From NCBI RefSeq assembly GCF_000719955.1, contig NZ_JOII01000036.1, forward strand, positions 1 to 51,503: DNA of 51,503 nucleotides, read 5' to 3'. Position 1 is the stretch's first letter, and every line of letters starts with the position of its first letter. The notes under the pieces were generated by a model. That model saw only the letters and a program-made list of their open reading frames with translations. It had not been told where the DNA came from and did not search any database. Shown in pieces: positions 1-6,993 of this stretch. A program made the translations under genes and the position numbers. This DNA comes from Streptomyces albidoflavus (GTDB lineage: Bacteria; Actinomycetota; Actinomycetes; Streptomycetales; Streptomycetaceae).

Positions 1-41
1 CTCTCTGGTCTCGTGGGCTCGGAGATGTGTATAAGAGACAG
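1..41. other. Nextera transposase adapter left in the assembly
   Basis: Positions 23-41 read AGATGTGTATAAGAGACAG, the 19-bp Tn5 mosaic end. Positions 8-22 are the GTCTCGTGGGCTCGG arm of the Illumina Nextera read-2/i7 adapter. Bases 1-7 (CTCTCTG) equal the last seven bases of an i7 index I remember as N708 (CCTCTCTG). This is library-preparation sequence, not genome, and it marks a contig end. Confidence 0.97.
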
Positions 42-470
42 GTGTGGGGCTGCGTTTGTGGGGAGGCCGGCGTAGTGCGTGTTCCGGGGTGCGTCTGGGG
101 TGTTGAGCGGGGCGTCGGCGTCGGCGTCGGTCTCGGTGGAGTCGCCGGTGGGCGTGCTCGGGGAGTCACCTGCGGGGTCACCTGCGGCCGCGTTCGCGGC
201 GAGGCCGTCGGTGGGCGGGCCGGCGTGGCCGTGCGTGGTGGTGATGGGGGTGGCGGGTGGGGTCGGGGGAGGGGTCGGGTGCCCGGCTGCCGTGGTGCTC
301 GCTGAGAGCGCTTCGGTCGGGGCCGGACGGGGGGAGGGGGAGGCGGGGGCGGGGCGGGGGGAGGGGGCCCCCGGGGAAGCCGAACCGGCCAGAGGCAAAG
401 CCGCATCGGCCAAGACCGAAGCCGAATCGGCCGAGCCGAAAGCCGCACTCGGCAAGGAAACGAAGCTCAC
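42..470 (-). CDS. Possible partial ORF downstream of cysteine dioxygenase (weak)
   Basis: On the minus strand a GTG at 470 overlaps the cysteine dioxygenase stop codon (GTGA overlap). The frame stays open for about 143 codons to the adapter, so any gene would be cut off. The first 30 codons are an Ala/Ser-rich heptad encoded by the 21-bp repeats and use many T-ending codons, which is atypical here. Codons encoded by about 42-300 are mostly G/C-ending and give a Pro/Thr/Ala/Asp-rich, linker-like protein with no domain I recognise. Long open frames are common by chance in DNA this GC-rich, so this may not be a gene. It is not the rhodanese-like gene I would have expected in this place. Confidence 0.25.
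377..460. repeat. Four 21-bp degenerate tandem repeats
   Basis: Units start at 377, 398, 419 and 440, each beginning AAGCCG followed by a CGGC core. The period is exactly seven codons, so every frame gives a heptapeptide repeat: Ala/Ser-rich on the minus strand, and alternating Glu/Lys-Ala-rich or Lys-Pro-rich on the plus strand. It lies just after the cysteine dioxygenase stop. Confidence 0.8.
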
Positions 471-1054
471 TGCCAGTCCTCCGGGCGTTCGATCTGTTCC
501 AGCCTCAGCGCCTGCCCCGAGCGGCTGTAGCGACGCATCAGGGGGAGCGGCGGGTAGTAGGCGTGCACCGAGACGGCGTGGGTGTGGTCGGCGGTGTTGA
601 GCACCTGGTGGACGTGGTGCGGGCCGAAGGCGCGTCCCTGGGGCGGGCTCAACTCCCTTGTGCGGTCGATGCCTTCGGGGAGTTCCAGGGTCGTGCCGGT
701 TCTGCCGTCGGTGGGCAGCCGGTGGGCGAGGGAGTCCTCGCGGAGGCTGCCCGCCGCCGTGGCGAACGCGCCGTACGAGCCGCCGTGGTCGTGCCAGCCG
801 GTGCCGGTCCCGGGCGGCCAGCCGATCAGCCAGGCCTCGCTGCCGCCCGGCCCGTCGAGGCGGAGCCAGGTGCGGCCCTCCGGGTCGAGGGGGAGGGTGG
901 CGACGAGGGCGGTGTCGGCGGCGGCGCGGCGGACGAATGCGAGCAGTTCGGCCTGGCCGGGGCCCTCGGCGGTGTGGGCCGCGGGCGTCTCGGGGGTGGG
1001 GGAGGGGAGAACCGGAGCGCCGGCGGGGGCGACCGGGGGAGGGAGAGGGGACAC
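467..1054 (-). CDS. Cysteine dioxygenase, type I (cupin)
   Basis: A 195-residue cupin that should oxidise L-cysteine to cysteine sulfinate with non-haem iron and O2 in the cytoplasm. The metal-binding signature is visible: WHDHGGSYGAF (His88, His90) and the HHVHQV segment around residues 146-151, followed by SVHAYYPPL. Length fits bacterial type I enzymes. The first 35 residues are a Pro/Ala-rich extension. The start is a GTG with AGGA 8 nt upstream; that ribosome binding site lies inside a short hairpin (1061-1083). A Cys-rich leader ORF sits 124 nt upstream, so expression is probably tied to cysteine supply. The gene would dispose of excess cysteine and feed taurine or sulfite metabolism. 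Confident at family level; no activity can be proved from sequence. Confidence 0.9.
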   Translation of the reverse strand: MSPLPPPVAPAGAPVLPSPTPETPAAHTAEGPGQAELLAFVRRAAADTALVATLPLDPEGRTWLRLDGPGGSEAWLIGWPPGTGTGWHDHGGSYGAFATAAGSLREDSLAHRLPTDGRTGTTLELPEGIDRTRELSPPQGRAFGPHHVHQVLNTADHTHAVSVHAYYPPLPLMRRYSRSGQALRLEQIERPEDWQ

Positions 1055-1060
1055 GTGTGC

Positions 1061-1083
1061 CGTCCTGAGGTTCGCTGAGGACG
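1061..1083 (-). promoter_or_regulatory. Hairpin masking the cysteine dioxygenase ribosome binding site
   Basis: CGTCCT (1061-1066) and AGGACG (1078-1083) form a 6-bp stem with an 11-nt loop. On the minus-strand mRNA the 3' arm contains the AGGA Shine-Dalgarno of cysteine dioxygenase. It lies between the Cys leader peptide and the structural gene, as expected for translational attenuation. Confidence 0.5.
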
Positions 1084-1178
1084 TACGGGCGGCGGCGCGC
1101 GGACCACGGGAAGAGCCGTGTGCGCCGGGCGATGGCCACGGGGGCGCGGCGGCCTCGTACGAGGAGAAGGGGGCGAAG

Positions 1179-1226
1179 TCAGCAGCAGGGGCGACACACG
1201 CAGCCCGCGTAGCGGACGAGGTCCAT
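1179..1226 (-). CDS. Cysteine-rich leader peptide (uORF) of cysteine dioxygenase
   Basis: A 15-codon ORF encoding MDLVRYAGCVCRPCC, with four Cys among its last seven residues and a TGA stop. A clean GGAGGG (1232-1237) lies 5 nt before the ATG. It begins about 40 nt after a predicted transcription start and ends 124 nt before the cysteine dioxygenase GTG. Polycysteine leader ORFs acting as cysteine-responsive attenuators are described in mycobacteria, and the layout here fits that class. By inference, ribosome progress over the Cys codons senses charged tRNA-Cys and sets access to the downstream ribosome binding site. The start codon is embedded in a perfect 14-bp palindrome, GGTCCATATGGACC (1220-1233). 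Confidence 0.8.
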   Translation of the reverse strand: MDLVRYAGCVCRPCC

Positions 1227-1272
1227 ATGGACCCTCCGCCACAGGCGCGTCTCGGTGTCGGTCACGTTCCGG

Positions 1273-1301
1273 AGTAGACCATGGGGGCGGACCATGGTCA
1301 A
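1273..1301 (-). promoter_or_regulatory. Promoter with embedded palindromic operator, leader peptide and cysteine dioxygenase
   Basis: On the minus strand TTGACC (1301-1296) and TCTACT (1278-1273) are separated by 17 nt, predicting a start near 1266. A perfect inverted repeat, GACCATGG - 7 nt - CCATGGTC (1277-1299), spans the -35 edge and the spacer, which is where a repressor dimer would block polymerase. The regulator is unknown. Confidence 0.55.
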
Positions 1302-1463
1302 CCGGGTGTCCAGGGGCCGGCCGGGGCGCGCCCCGCGCGCTCGGCTCCGGTGGAAGACCGAGCGTCCAACGCACGTACGGCGTAGGGACCTTGGGCGATA
1401 CGCCTCGTAGCGGCCCGGCAGGACCGCGCAGGTGTACGCCGGTGATGCCGCCCCCTCCGCCTC

Positions 1464-3083
1464 TCAGCGTGCCGCCCGGGCCGCCTCCTCCCGGGTGCCC
1501 GCGTCCGCCCCGCACACGGTGCGTGCCGCCGCGCGGAGCTGGGACTCGTCGACGCCGCTCAGGGCGAGGGCGAGGTGGCCGTCGGGGCGGACCAGCAGGA
1601 CGGTGTGGGCGGCGGCGCCGGGATAGGTCTCGGCGACGAGGAGTTCGGCGGGCTGGGGGAGGCCGGCGACGGCCTCGGCGAGGCGCGGCATGACCCCGGC
1701 CGTCATCCAGTGCCGCCGGTCCCAGACCCCCGTGCCGGGCGCGACCAGGACCACCAGCAGGGCGGTGCGTCCCAGGCGGTCGCGGAGCCGCACCGTCGAG
1801 CCGTCCTCGGCGGTGACGGGCACGTTGGTGACGAGGTCGCCCACGCCCGCGTCGGCGCTGGTGCGCGGGTGGGGCGGTGTCGGGGTGAGCGGCGAGTGGA
1901 GGTGGGCGGGGGGCGCGCCGAGCGGCCCCCGGCCGAGGTGGCCGTCGCTGTGCAGCGCCTCGTGGCCGCGTGCGGAACCGGGCAGCAGGGGGCGCAGCGG
2001 GGAGCCGCCCCGCAGTATCGGCAGCGACTGGTCGGCCGCGCGCAGCCGGGAGGCGACCACGGCGCGGCGCTCCTCCTGGTAGCTGTCGAGGAGTTCCTTC
2101 GCGGCGTGGCCGTGGCGGACCAGGGCCAGTTTCCAGGCGAGGTTGTCGATGTCCCGCAGTCCCTCGTCGACGGCGGGAGTGCCGAGGGCGCCCAGCAGGT
2201 GCGCGGCGTCCCCGGCGAGCAGGACCCGGCCCGCGCGCCAGCGCCGGGCGAGGCGGTGGTGGACGGTGTACACGCCGGTGTCGAGGAGGTCGTAGGGCGG
2301 TGTGGTGCCGTCGGTCCAGCCGGCCAGGGTGGCGCGTACCCGTGCCACCAGTGCCTCGGGGGTGACGAGTTCGTCGCCGGGCGGCAGCAGCCAGTCGATG
2401 CGCCAGCGCTCGCCGGGGAGCGGCCGGGCAGTGACCTCGGCGCCGGAGCCGCGCCACGGCGGGGTGCGGTGCAGGATCGCCTCGCCGGCGAACGGCAGGG
2501 TGCAGCGGACCGCGGCGACGGCGTGCCGTTCCACGGCGGTGCGGCCGGGGAAGCGGATGTCGAGGAGTTTGCGGACGGTGGAGCGGGGGCCGTCGCAGCC
2601 GATCAGGTGGCTGCCTCGCCACGTCGACCCGCCGGACGCGGCCGCCGCGCCGCCGGTGCCGGCCGGGCTGGTGTGCGCGGTGACTCCGCCGCTGTCCTGC
2701 TCCAGGCGGTCCAGGCGGGTGCCGCGGATCAGGCGGGCGAGGGGCTGGCGGTCGAGGGCGTCGCGCAGGGCTCGGGTGAGGGTGTGCTGCGGCAGGTGGA
2801 GCGGGGCGGGCAGCGCCTCGTCGAAGGTGTGGGCGGCGACCTCCTGGCGGCGGCGCAGGGAGCGTACGCCGGTCAGCCGGGTGCCGCTCTGCGTGAAGCC
2901 GGTGCCCGCGAGGCGGGCCGCGAGTGCCGCCGTGTCCTCGCGCAGGACGACGGTGCGGGCGAAGCGTTCCTCGTCCTCGCCGGTGGACTGGTCGAGGAGG
3001 AGGGTGGGGACCTCGTGGCGGGCGAGCGCCAGCGACAGGGCGAGCCCGGCGGGTCCCGCCCCGACGATGATCACCGGGTCCAC
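1464..3083 (-). CDS. FAD-dependent aromatic monooxygenase
   Basis: A 539-residue flavoprotein of the PheA/TfdB/MhpA-type class A hydroxylase family. The N-terminal VIIVGAGPAGLALSLAL is the ADP-binding Rossmann motif. A central LIGCDGPRSTVRK matches the DG motif, and VLLAGDAAHLLGALG the second FAD ribityl-binding motif. Residues from about 390 form the thioredoxin-like C-terminal domain common in this family. The substrate is unknown, probably a phenol or polyketide. The GTG start has GGGAGG 7 nt upstream. It has its own likely promoter (3177-3205) and is transcribed toward the cysteine dioxygenase leader, 237 bp away. A shared role with that gene is not evident. Confidence 0.85.
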   Translation of the reverse strand: MDPVIIVGAGPAGLALSLALARHEVPTLLLDQSTGEDEERFARTVVLREDTAALAARLAGTGFTQSGTRLTGVRSLRRRQEVAAHTFDEALPAPLHLPQHTLTRALRDALDRQPLARLIRGTRLDRLEQDSGGVTAHTSPAGTGGAAAASGGSTWRGSHLIGCDGPRSTVRKLLDIRFPGRTAVERHAVAAVRCTLPFAGEAILHRTPPWRGSGAEVTARPLPGERWRIDWLLPPGDELVTPEALVARVRATLAGWTDGTTPPYDLLDTGVYTVHHRLARRWRAGRVLLAGDAAHLLGALGTPAVDEGLRDIDNLAWKLALVRHGHAAKELLDSYQEERRAVVASRLRAADQSLPILRGGSPLRPLLPGSARGHEALHSDGHLGRGPLGAPPAHLHSPLTPTPPHPRTSADAGVGDLVTNVPVTAEDGSTVRLRDRLGRTALLVVLVAPGTGVWDRRHWMTAGVMPRLAEAVAGLPQPAELLVAETYPGAAAHTVLLVRPDGHLALALSGVDESQLRAAARTVCGADAGTREEAARAAR

Positions 3084-3176
3084 GGGGTCGCCTCCCGGGG
3101 TGCCTCAGGGGCAGGTGAGAGGGGTGGGGCGGGGCGGGAACTGGCAGCTGGAGCCCGGTGCGCGATCACAGAACGT

Positions 3177-3205
3177 ATGCAACCCATTGCCGCTGTCCGC
3201 GTCAA
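3177..3205 (-). promoter_or_regulatory. Candidate promoter of the FAD monooxygenase
   Basis: Minus strand TTGACG (3205-3200), 17-nt spacer, TTGCAT (3182-3177). The -35 is good, the -10 only fair. It lies just downstream of the glu operon terminator and about 90 nt before the monooxygenase start. Confidence 0.4.
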
Positions 3206-3209
3206 GCGA

Positions 3210-3243
3210 CGAAAGGCGGCGACATGATCGTCGCCGCCTTTCG
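3210..3243 (-). terminator. Terminator of the gluABCD operon
   Basis: A perfect 14-bp stem, CGAAAGGCGGCGAC with its complement, and a 6-nt loop ATGATC. It lies 47 nt after the gluD stop on the minus strand. Confidence 0.8.
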
Positions 3244-3290
3244 CGGGGCCGGGAGGGTGTCCCTGGGGCCGAACGGCCCCGGGCGGGCCG

Positions 3291-4184
3291 TTACCGGGCG
3301 CCGCCGTCGGTGTTCGCCTTGGCGCCCACCGTCTTGGCGTCCTCGATGGCCGCCGCGCCAAGTACGGCGCCGCTCGACTTCTTCCTGCTGCGCAGCCACT
3401 TCTCCAGCCACGAGGCGAAGGTGGTGAGGATCAGGTTGAGCACCACGAAGATCACGGCCACCACGATGAAGCTCGGGATGGTGTTGCCGTAGAAGGCGCT
3501 CATGGTGCCGCGCGAGCGGAGCAGCTCGGTGAAGCCGATCATGGCGCCGCCGAGCGCGGTGTCCTTCACGATGACGACCAGCTGGCTGACGATGGCGGGG
3601 AGCATCGCGGTGACCGCCTGCGGCAGCAGGATGAACCGCATCGTCTGGCTCTTGCGCAGGCCGATCGCCCGGCCCGCCTCGGCCTGTCCGCTGGGCAGCG
3701 AGAGGATGCCGGCCCGGACGATCTCCGCGAGCACCGAGGCGTTGTAGAGCACGAGGCCGGTGACGACCGCGTACAGCGGGCGGACGTCCGGCTCGACGGA
3801 GCCCGAGTACAGCTCGTTGGCGAAGACCATCAGGATGAGGACCGGGATGGCGCGGAAGAACTCCACGACGGTGCCGGCGGGAATCCGCACCCACGCGTGG
3901 TCGGAGAGCCGGGCTATGCCGAAGACCGCGCCCAGGGGCAGGGCGATGATCATCGACAGGGCGGCGGCCTTCAGGGTGTTGCCGAGGCCCGGCAGGAGGT
4001 ACACGGTCCACGACGAGGACTCGGTGAAGGGCTTCCACTTCGCCCATTCGAGGTGGCCCTTGTCGCCGAGGGCGGAGACCAGCCACCAGACGCCCGCCGC
4101 CAGCGCGACGGCGAAGACGACGGAGACGATCAGGTTGCGCGCCTTGGCGCGCGGTCCCGGGGTGTCGTACAGAACGGAGCTCAT
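3291..4184 (-). CDS. gluD: Glutamate ABC transporter permease GluD
   Basis: A 297-residue inner-membrane permease of the polar amino-acid (HisMQ) family, one of two transmembrane subunits of the glutamate importer. A hydrophobic N-terminal helix (NLIVSVVFAVALAAGVWWLV) is followed by a periplasm-facing stretch and the BPD permease domain. The EAA-type cytoplasmic loop is visible at GQAEAGRAIGLRKSQTMRFI, where the ATPase docks. The start is placed at MSSVLYD because its ATG overlaps the gluC stop (ATGA, 4181-4184), implying translational coupling; a longer frame upstream lies inside gluC. The charged, Ala-rich C-terminal tail is dispensable-looking. Last gene of the operon, followed by a strong terminator. 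Confidence 0.92.
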   Translation of the reverse strand: MSSVLYDTPGPRAKARNLIVSVVFAVALAAGVWWLVSALGDKGHLEWAKWKPFTESSSWTVYLLPGLGNTLKAAALSMIIALPLGAVFGIARLSDHAWVRIPAGTVVEFFRAIPVLILMVFANELYSGSVEPDVRPLYAVVTGLVLYNASVLAEIVRAGILSLPSGQAEAGRAIGLRKSQTMRFILLPQAVTAMLPAIVSQLVVIVKDTALGGAMIGFTELLRSRGTMSAFYGNTIPSFIVVAVIFVVLNLILTTFASWLEKWLRSRKKSSGAVLGAAAIEDAKTVGAKANTDGGAR

Positions 4185-4846
4185 CGCTTCACCGCCAGCC
4201 GCTTGCCCAGCCATCCCAGCAGGAGGCCGGTGGGAAGTGTCAGGATCACGAAGCCGAGGGCGAAGACAGCGGTGATCAGCACCAGTTGCGCCTCGTTCTC
4301 GACCATCTCCTTCATCAGGAGGGAGGCCTCGCCGACGCCGATCGCCGCCGCGACCGTGGTGTTCTTGGTCAGCGCGATCAGGACGTTGGCCAGCGGGCCG
4401 ATCACCGTGCGGAACGCCTGCGGCAGCACGATGAGGGTGAGCACCTGGGTGAAGTTCAGCCCGAGCGCGCGGGCCGCCTCGGCCTGGCCCACGGGGACGG
4501 TGTTGATGCCGGAGCGCACCGACTCGCAGACGAACGCGGCGGTGTAGGTGCTCAGTCCGAGCACCGCCATCCGGAAGGCGACCTCCTTGACGCCCTCGCC
4601 GCCGAGGGTGAGCCGGAAGGTGTCGGCCAGGCCCAGCGAGGTGAACACGATGATGACCGTCAGCGGAATGTTCCGGACGATGTTCACGTACGCCGTGGCG
4701 AAGCCACGCATGAGGGGCACGGGACTGACCCGCATCGCGGCCAGCACGGTGCCCAGGACGAGGGAACCGGCGCCCGAGAGGAGGGTGAGCTTCACCGTCA
4801 CCCAGAAGGCCCCGAGCAAGTCATAGTCTTGAAGAAAGTCGAACAC
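4181..4846 (-). CDS. gluC: Glutamate ABC transporter permease GluC
   Basis: A 221-residue HisMQ-type permease, the second membrane subunit of the glutamate importer. Hydrophobic segments run throughout, and the ATPase-contact loop reads GQAEAARALGLNFTQVLTLI. The GTG start is preceded by GGGAG. A large hairpin (4878-4909) separates it from gluB, and its stop overlaps the gluD start by 4 nt. Shorter than GluD because it lacks the N- and C-terminal extensions. Length and motifs fit the family. Confidence 0.92.
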   Translation of the reverse strand: MFDFLQDYDLLGAFWVTVKLTLLSGAGSLVLGTVLAAMRVSPVPLMRGFATAYVNIVRNIPLTVIIVFTSLGLADTFRLTLGGEGVKEVAFRMAVLGLSTYTAAFVCESVRSGINTVPVGQAEAARALGLNFTQVLTLIVLPQAFRTVIGPLANVLIALTKNTTVAAAIGVGEASLLMKEMVENEAQLVLITAVFALGFVILTLPTGLLLGWLGKRLAVKR

Positions 4847-4877
4847 GATCTCCCGCGCTCTCGCATGGTGGGCGGCG

Positions 4878-4909
4878 CGGCACGCCGCCCGCGTCGGGGC
4901 GGCGTGCCG
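4878..4909 (-). terminator. Hairpin between gluB and gluC (attenuator or 3' stabiliser)
   Basis: A perfect 13-bp stem CGGCACGCCGCCC with a 6-nt loop, 29 nt after the gluB stop. No U-tract. In this position such hairpins usually protect the 3' end of the binding-protein message or cause partial termination, so GluB exceeds the permeases. Confidence 0.65.
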
Positions 4910-4938
4910 GCAGGACTTCGGTCAGTGGGACCCGGGGG

Positions 4939-5772
4939 TCACTTGACGATGTCGCCGATCTTCGGGGCGGGCTCGTTCTTGTAGTTGGCCGGGCCGAAGT
5001 TGGCCTCGACGGCCTTGTCCCAGCTGCCGTCCTCGACCATCTTCTCGAGCGCCTTGTTGATCTTGTCCTTGAGGGCGGAGCCCTCCTTGACGCCGATGCC
5101 GTAGTTCTCGTTGGACAGGCTCAGGCCGGACAGCTTGAACTTGCCCTTGTACTGCTCCTGCGAGGCGTAGCCGGCGAGGATCGAGTCGTCGGTGGTCAGC
5201 GCGTCGACGGCACCGGTCTGCAGACCCTCCAGGCACTCGGAGTACGTGCCGTACTCCTTGAGCTGGGCACCCTTGGCGAACTTCTCCTTGACGTTCTGCG
5301 CGGAGGTCGAACCGGCCACCGAGCAGAGGGTCTTGCCGTCCAGCTCCTCGGCCTTGCTGATCTTGTCGTCGGCGCGGATCAGCAGGTCCTGGTGGGCCAG
5401 CAGGTACGGGCCGGCGAAGTCGACCTTGGCCTCGCGCTCGTCGTTGATCGAGTACGAGGCGGCGATGAACTCGACGTCGCCGCGCGAGAGGGCGTTCTCG
5501 CGGTCGGCGCTCGGGGTCTCCTTGAACTCGATCTGCTTCTCGGTGTAGCCGAGCTCCTTGGCCACGTAGGTCGCGACGTCCACGTCGAAACCGGTGAAGG
5601 TGCCCTGCGGCGTCTTCTGGCCGATGCCGGGCTGGTCGAACTTGATGCCGACCTTGATCGTCTTGCCGTCGTTCTTGCCGCCGTCCTCGGACTCGCCGGA
5701 CCCGCAGGCCGTGGCGGTCAGGGCGAGGGCGAGGACGGCGGCCGAGGCGGCCGAAACCTTGCGGAGGTTCAT
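4939..5772 (-). CDS. gluB: Glutamate-binding lipoprotein GluB
   Basis: A 277-residue family 3 solute-binding protein that captures glutamate outside the membrane and delivers it to GluC/GluD. The signal peptide ends in a lipobox, LTATAC, with Cys23 as the lipidated residue, followed by a Gly/Ser/Asp/Glu-rich linker. The start is set at MNLRKV (5772) because AAAGGA lies 8 nt upstream; an ATG three codons earlier (5781) has no spacing for a ribosome binding site. The SBP_bac_3 fold signatures are seen in GFDVDVATYVAKELGY and KTLCSVAGSTSAQNVKE. It is flanked by hairpins on both sides (5881-5906 and 4878-4909), consistent with separate control of its dosage. Confidence 0.93.
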   Translation of the reverse strand: MNLRKVSAASAAVLALALTATACGSGESEDGGKNDGKTIKVGIKFDQPGIGQKTPQGTFTGFDVDVATYVAKELGYTEKQIEFKETPSADRENALSRGDVEFIAASYSINDEREAKVDFAGPYLLAHQDLLIRADDKISKAEELDGKTLCSVAGSTSAQNVKEKFAKGAQLKEYGTYSECLEGLQTGAVDALTTDDSILAGYASQEQYKGKFKLSGLSLSNENYGIGVKEGSALKDKINKALEKMVEDGSWDKAVEANFGPANYKNEPAPKIGDIVK

Positions 5773-5880
5773 CGTGGACATCCTTTGCGTAGTCAGAGGG
5801 TGCGACAGCGTGTACGCCGGCGGGTGCGGGGCCCTCCCGGAGGGGAGTGGGGTGTCGGCCCGTGGGGAAGGGCGGCCGTG

Positions 5881-5906
5881 GGCCCCCGGAACAGGTCCCG
5901 GGGGCC
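5881..5906 (-). promoter_or_regulatory. Hairpin between gluA and gluB
   Basis: A perfect 9-bp stem GGCCCCCGG/CCGGGGGCC with an 8-nt loop, 27 nt after the gluA stop in a 160-bp gap. It could stabilise gluA mRNA or attenuate read-through; a separate gluB promoter could also lie in this gap. Confidence 0.5.
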
Positions 5907-5932
5907 GTGGGGCCGGTCTCCTCGGGGGAGGC

Positions 5933-6715
5933 TCAGTGGTGCAGGATCTTCGAGAGGAAGTCCTTCGCCCGGTCGCTGCGCGGGTTGGTGAAGAACTGCT
6001 CGGGGGTCGCCTGCTCGACGATCTGGCCGTCCGCCATGAAGACCACGCGGTTGGCCGCGGAGCGGGCGAAGCCCATCTCGTGCGTCACGACGACCATCGT
6101 CATGCCGTCCCGGGCGAGCTGCTGCATGACCTCCAGCACCTCGTTGATCATCTCCGGGTCGAGCGCGGAGGTCGGCTCGTCGAAGAGCATCACCTTCGGC
6201 TCCATCGCCAGCGCGCGGGCGATGGCCACCCGCTGCTGCTGGCCGCCGGAGAGCTGGGCCGGGTACTTGTCGGCCTGGTTGGCCACGCCCACCCGGTCGA
6301 GCAGGGCACGGGCCGACTGCTCGGCCTCGGCCTTGTCCTTCTTGCGGACCTTGATCTGGCCCAGCATCACGTTCTCGAGCACCGTCTTGTGCGCGAAGAG
6401 GTTGAAGGACTGGAAGACCATGCCCACGTCGGCGCGGAGCCGGGCCAGTTCCCGGCCCTCGGCCGGGAGCGGCTTCCCGTCCAGGGTGATGCTGCCGGAG
6501 TCGACCGACTCCAGGCGGTTGATCGTGCGGCACAGCGTGGACTTGCCCGAACCCGAAGGGCCGATGACGACCACGACCTCGCCCCGGGCGATGGTCAGAT
6601 CGATGTCCTGGAGCACGTGCAGCGCACCGAAGTGCTTGTTCACATTGCTGAGCGCGACCAGTGCGTCTGCCTCTGCCGCGGGAATGGTGTCCTTGGTCAC
6701 CGATACGTCACTCAT
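5933..6715 (-). CDS. gluA: Glutamate ABC transporter ATPase GluA
   Basis: A 260-residue ABC ATPase that powers the glutamate importer. Walker [10 protein letters not shown] (residues 52-60), Q-loop VFQSFNLF, signature LSGGQQQR, Walker [13 protein letters not shown] and the H-loop VVTHEMGF are all present. The start chosen is MSDVSV at 6715, which matches the family N-terminus; an in-frame ATG 15 codons upstream (6760) would add an unrelated leader. First gene of gluABCD. It diverges from the response regulator at 6994, so the 278-bp gap holds both promoters. Confidence 0.93.
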   Translation of the reverse strand: MSDVSVTKDTIPAAEADALVALSNVNKHFGALHVLQDIDLTIARGEVVVVIGPSGSGKSTLCRTINRLESVDSGSITLDGKPLPAEGRELARLRADVGMVFQSFNLFAHKTVLENVMLGQIKVRKKDKAEAEQSARALLDRVGVANQADKYPAQLSGGQQQRVAIARALAMEPKVMLFDEPTSALDPEMINEVLEVMQQLARDGMTMVVVTHEMGFARSAANRVVFMADGQIVEQATPEQFFTNPRSDRAKDFLSKILHH

Positions 6716-6993
6716 CGGGGTCTTGCTCCATCCTCCTCGGTTGGGGAGGACAGTAGTCACGCAGTGCGATCACCGTCATTACATCTGAGCGGAAATTGAG
6801 CATAACGATCCGGCTTCAACCGGACACAGGCCGTGAACGGGACGGTCTCCTCGCGTACCGGGTGGATAACGGAACAAGCCCGTGACCCGCAGGCTCTTGA
6901 CGCGCACCCCCGCGATCCGCGTGGATGCTCAGTACCCCCAGGCGCGGCGCCGGCCGCCGAGGACACGACCCAGAGCTACCGAGGAGGCCGGCC
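6716..6993. promoter_or_regulatory. Divergent control region between gluA and the response regulator
   Basis: This 278-bp spacer must hold the glu operon promoter (minus) and that of the two-component pair (plus). On the minus strand a TATGCT hexamer (6800-6805) is a plausible -10 but has no strong -35. A small inverted repeat, TCCGG - 6 nt - CCGGA, lies at about 6809-6824. No proven site. A shared region invites regulation of gluABCD by the neighbouring regulator. Confidence 0.35.

Noticed and set aside
826..2622. Long minus-strand Arg/Pro-rich open frame over the monooxygenase and cysteine dioxygenase leader
   Set aside because: It is the out-of-frame shadow of the FAD monooxygenase in GC-rich DNA; the product is Arg/Pro low complexity with no domain.
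6861..6869. DnaA-like GGTGGATAA upstream of the response regulator
   Set aside because: Single, imperfect (TTATCCACC) and not part of a cluster, unlike 49357-49425.
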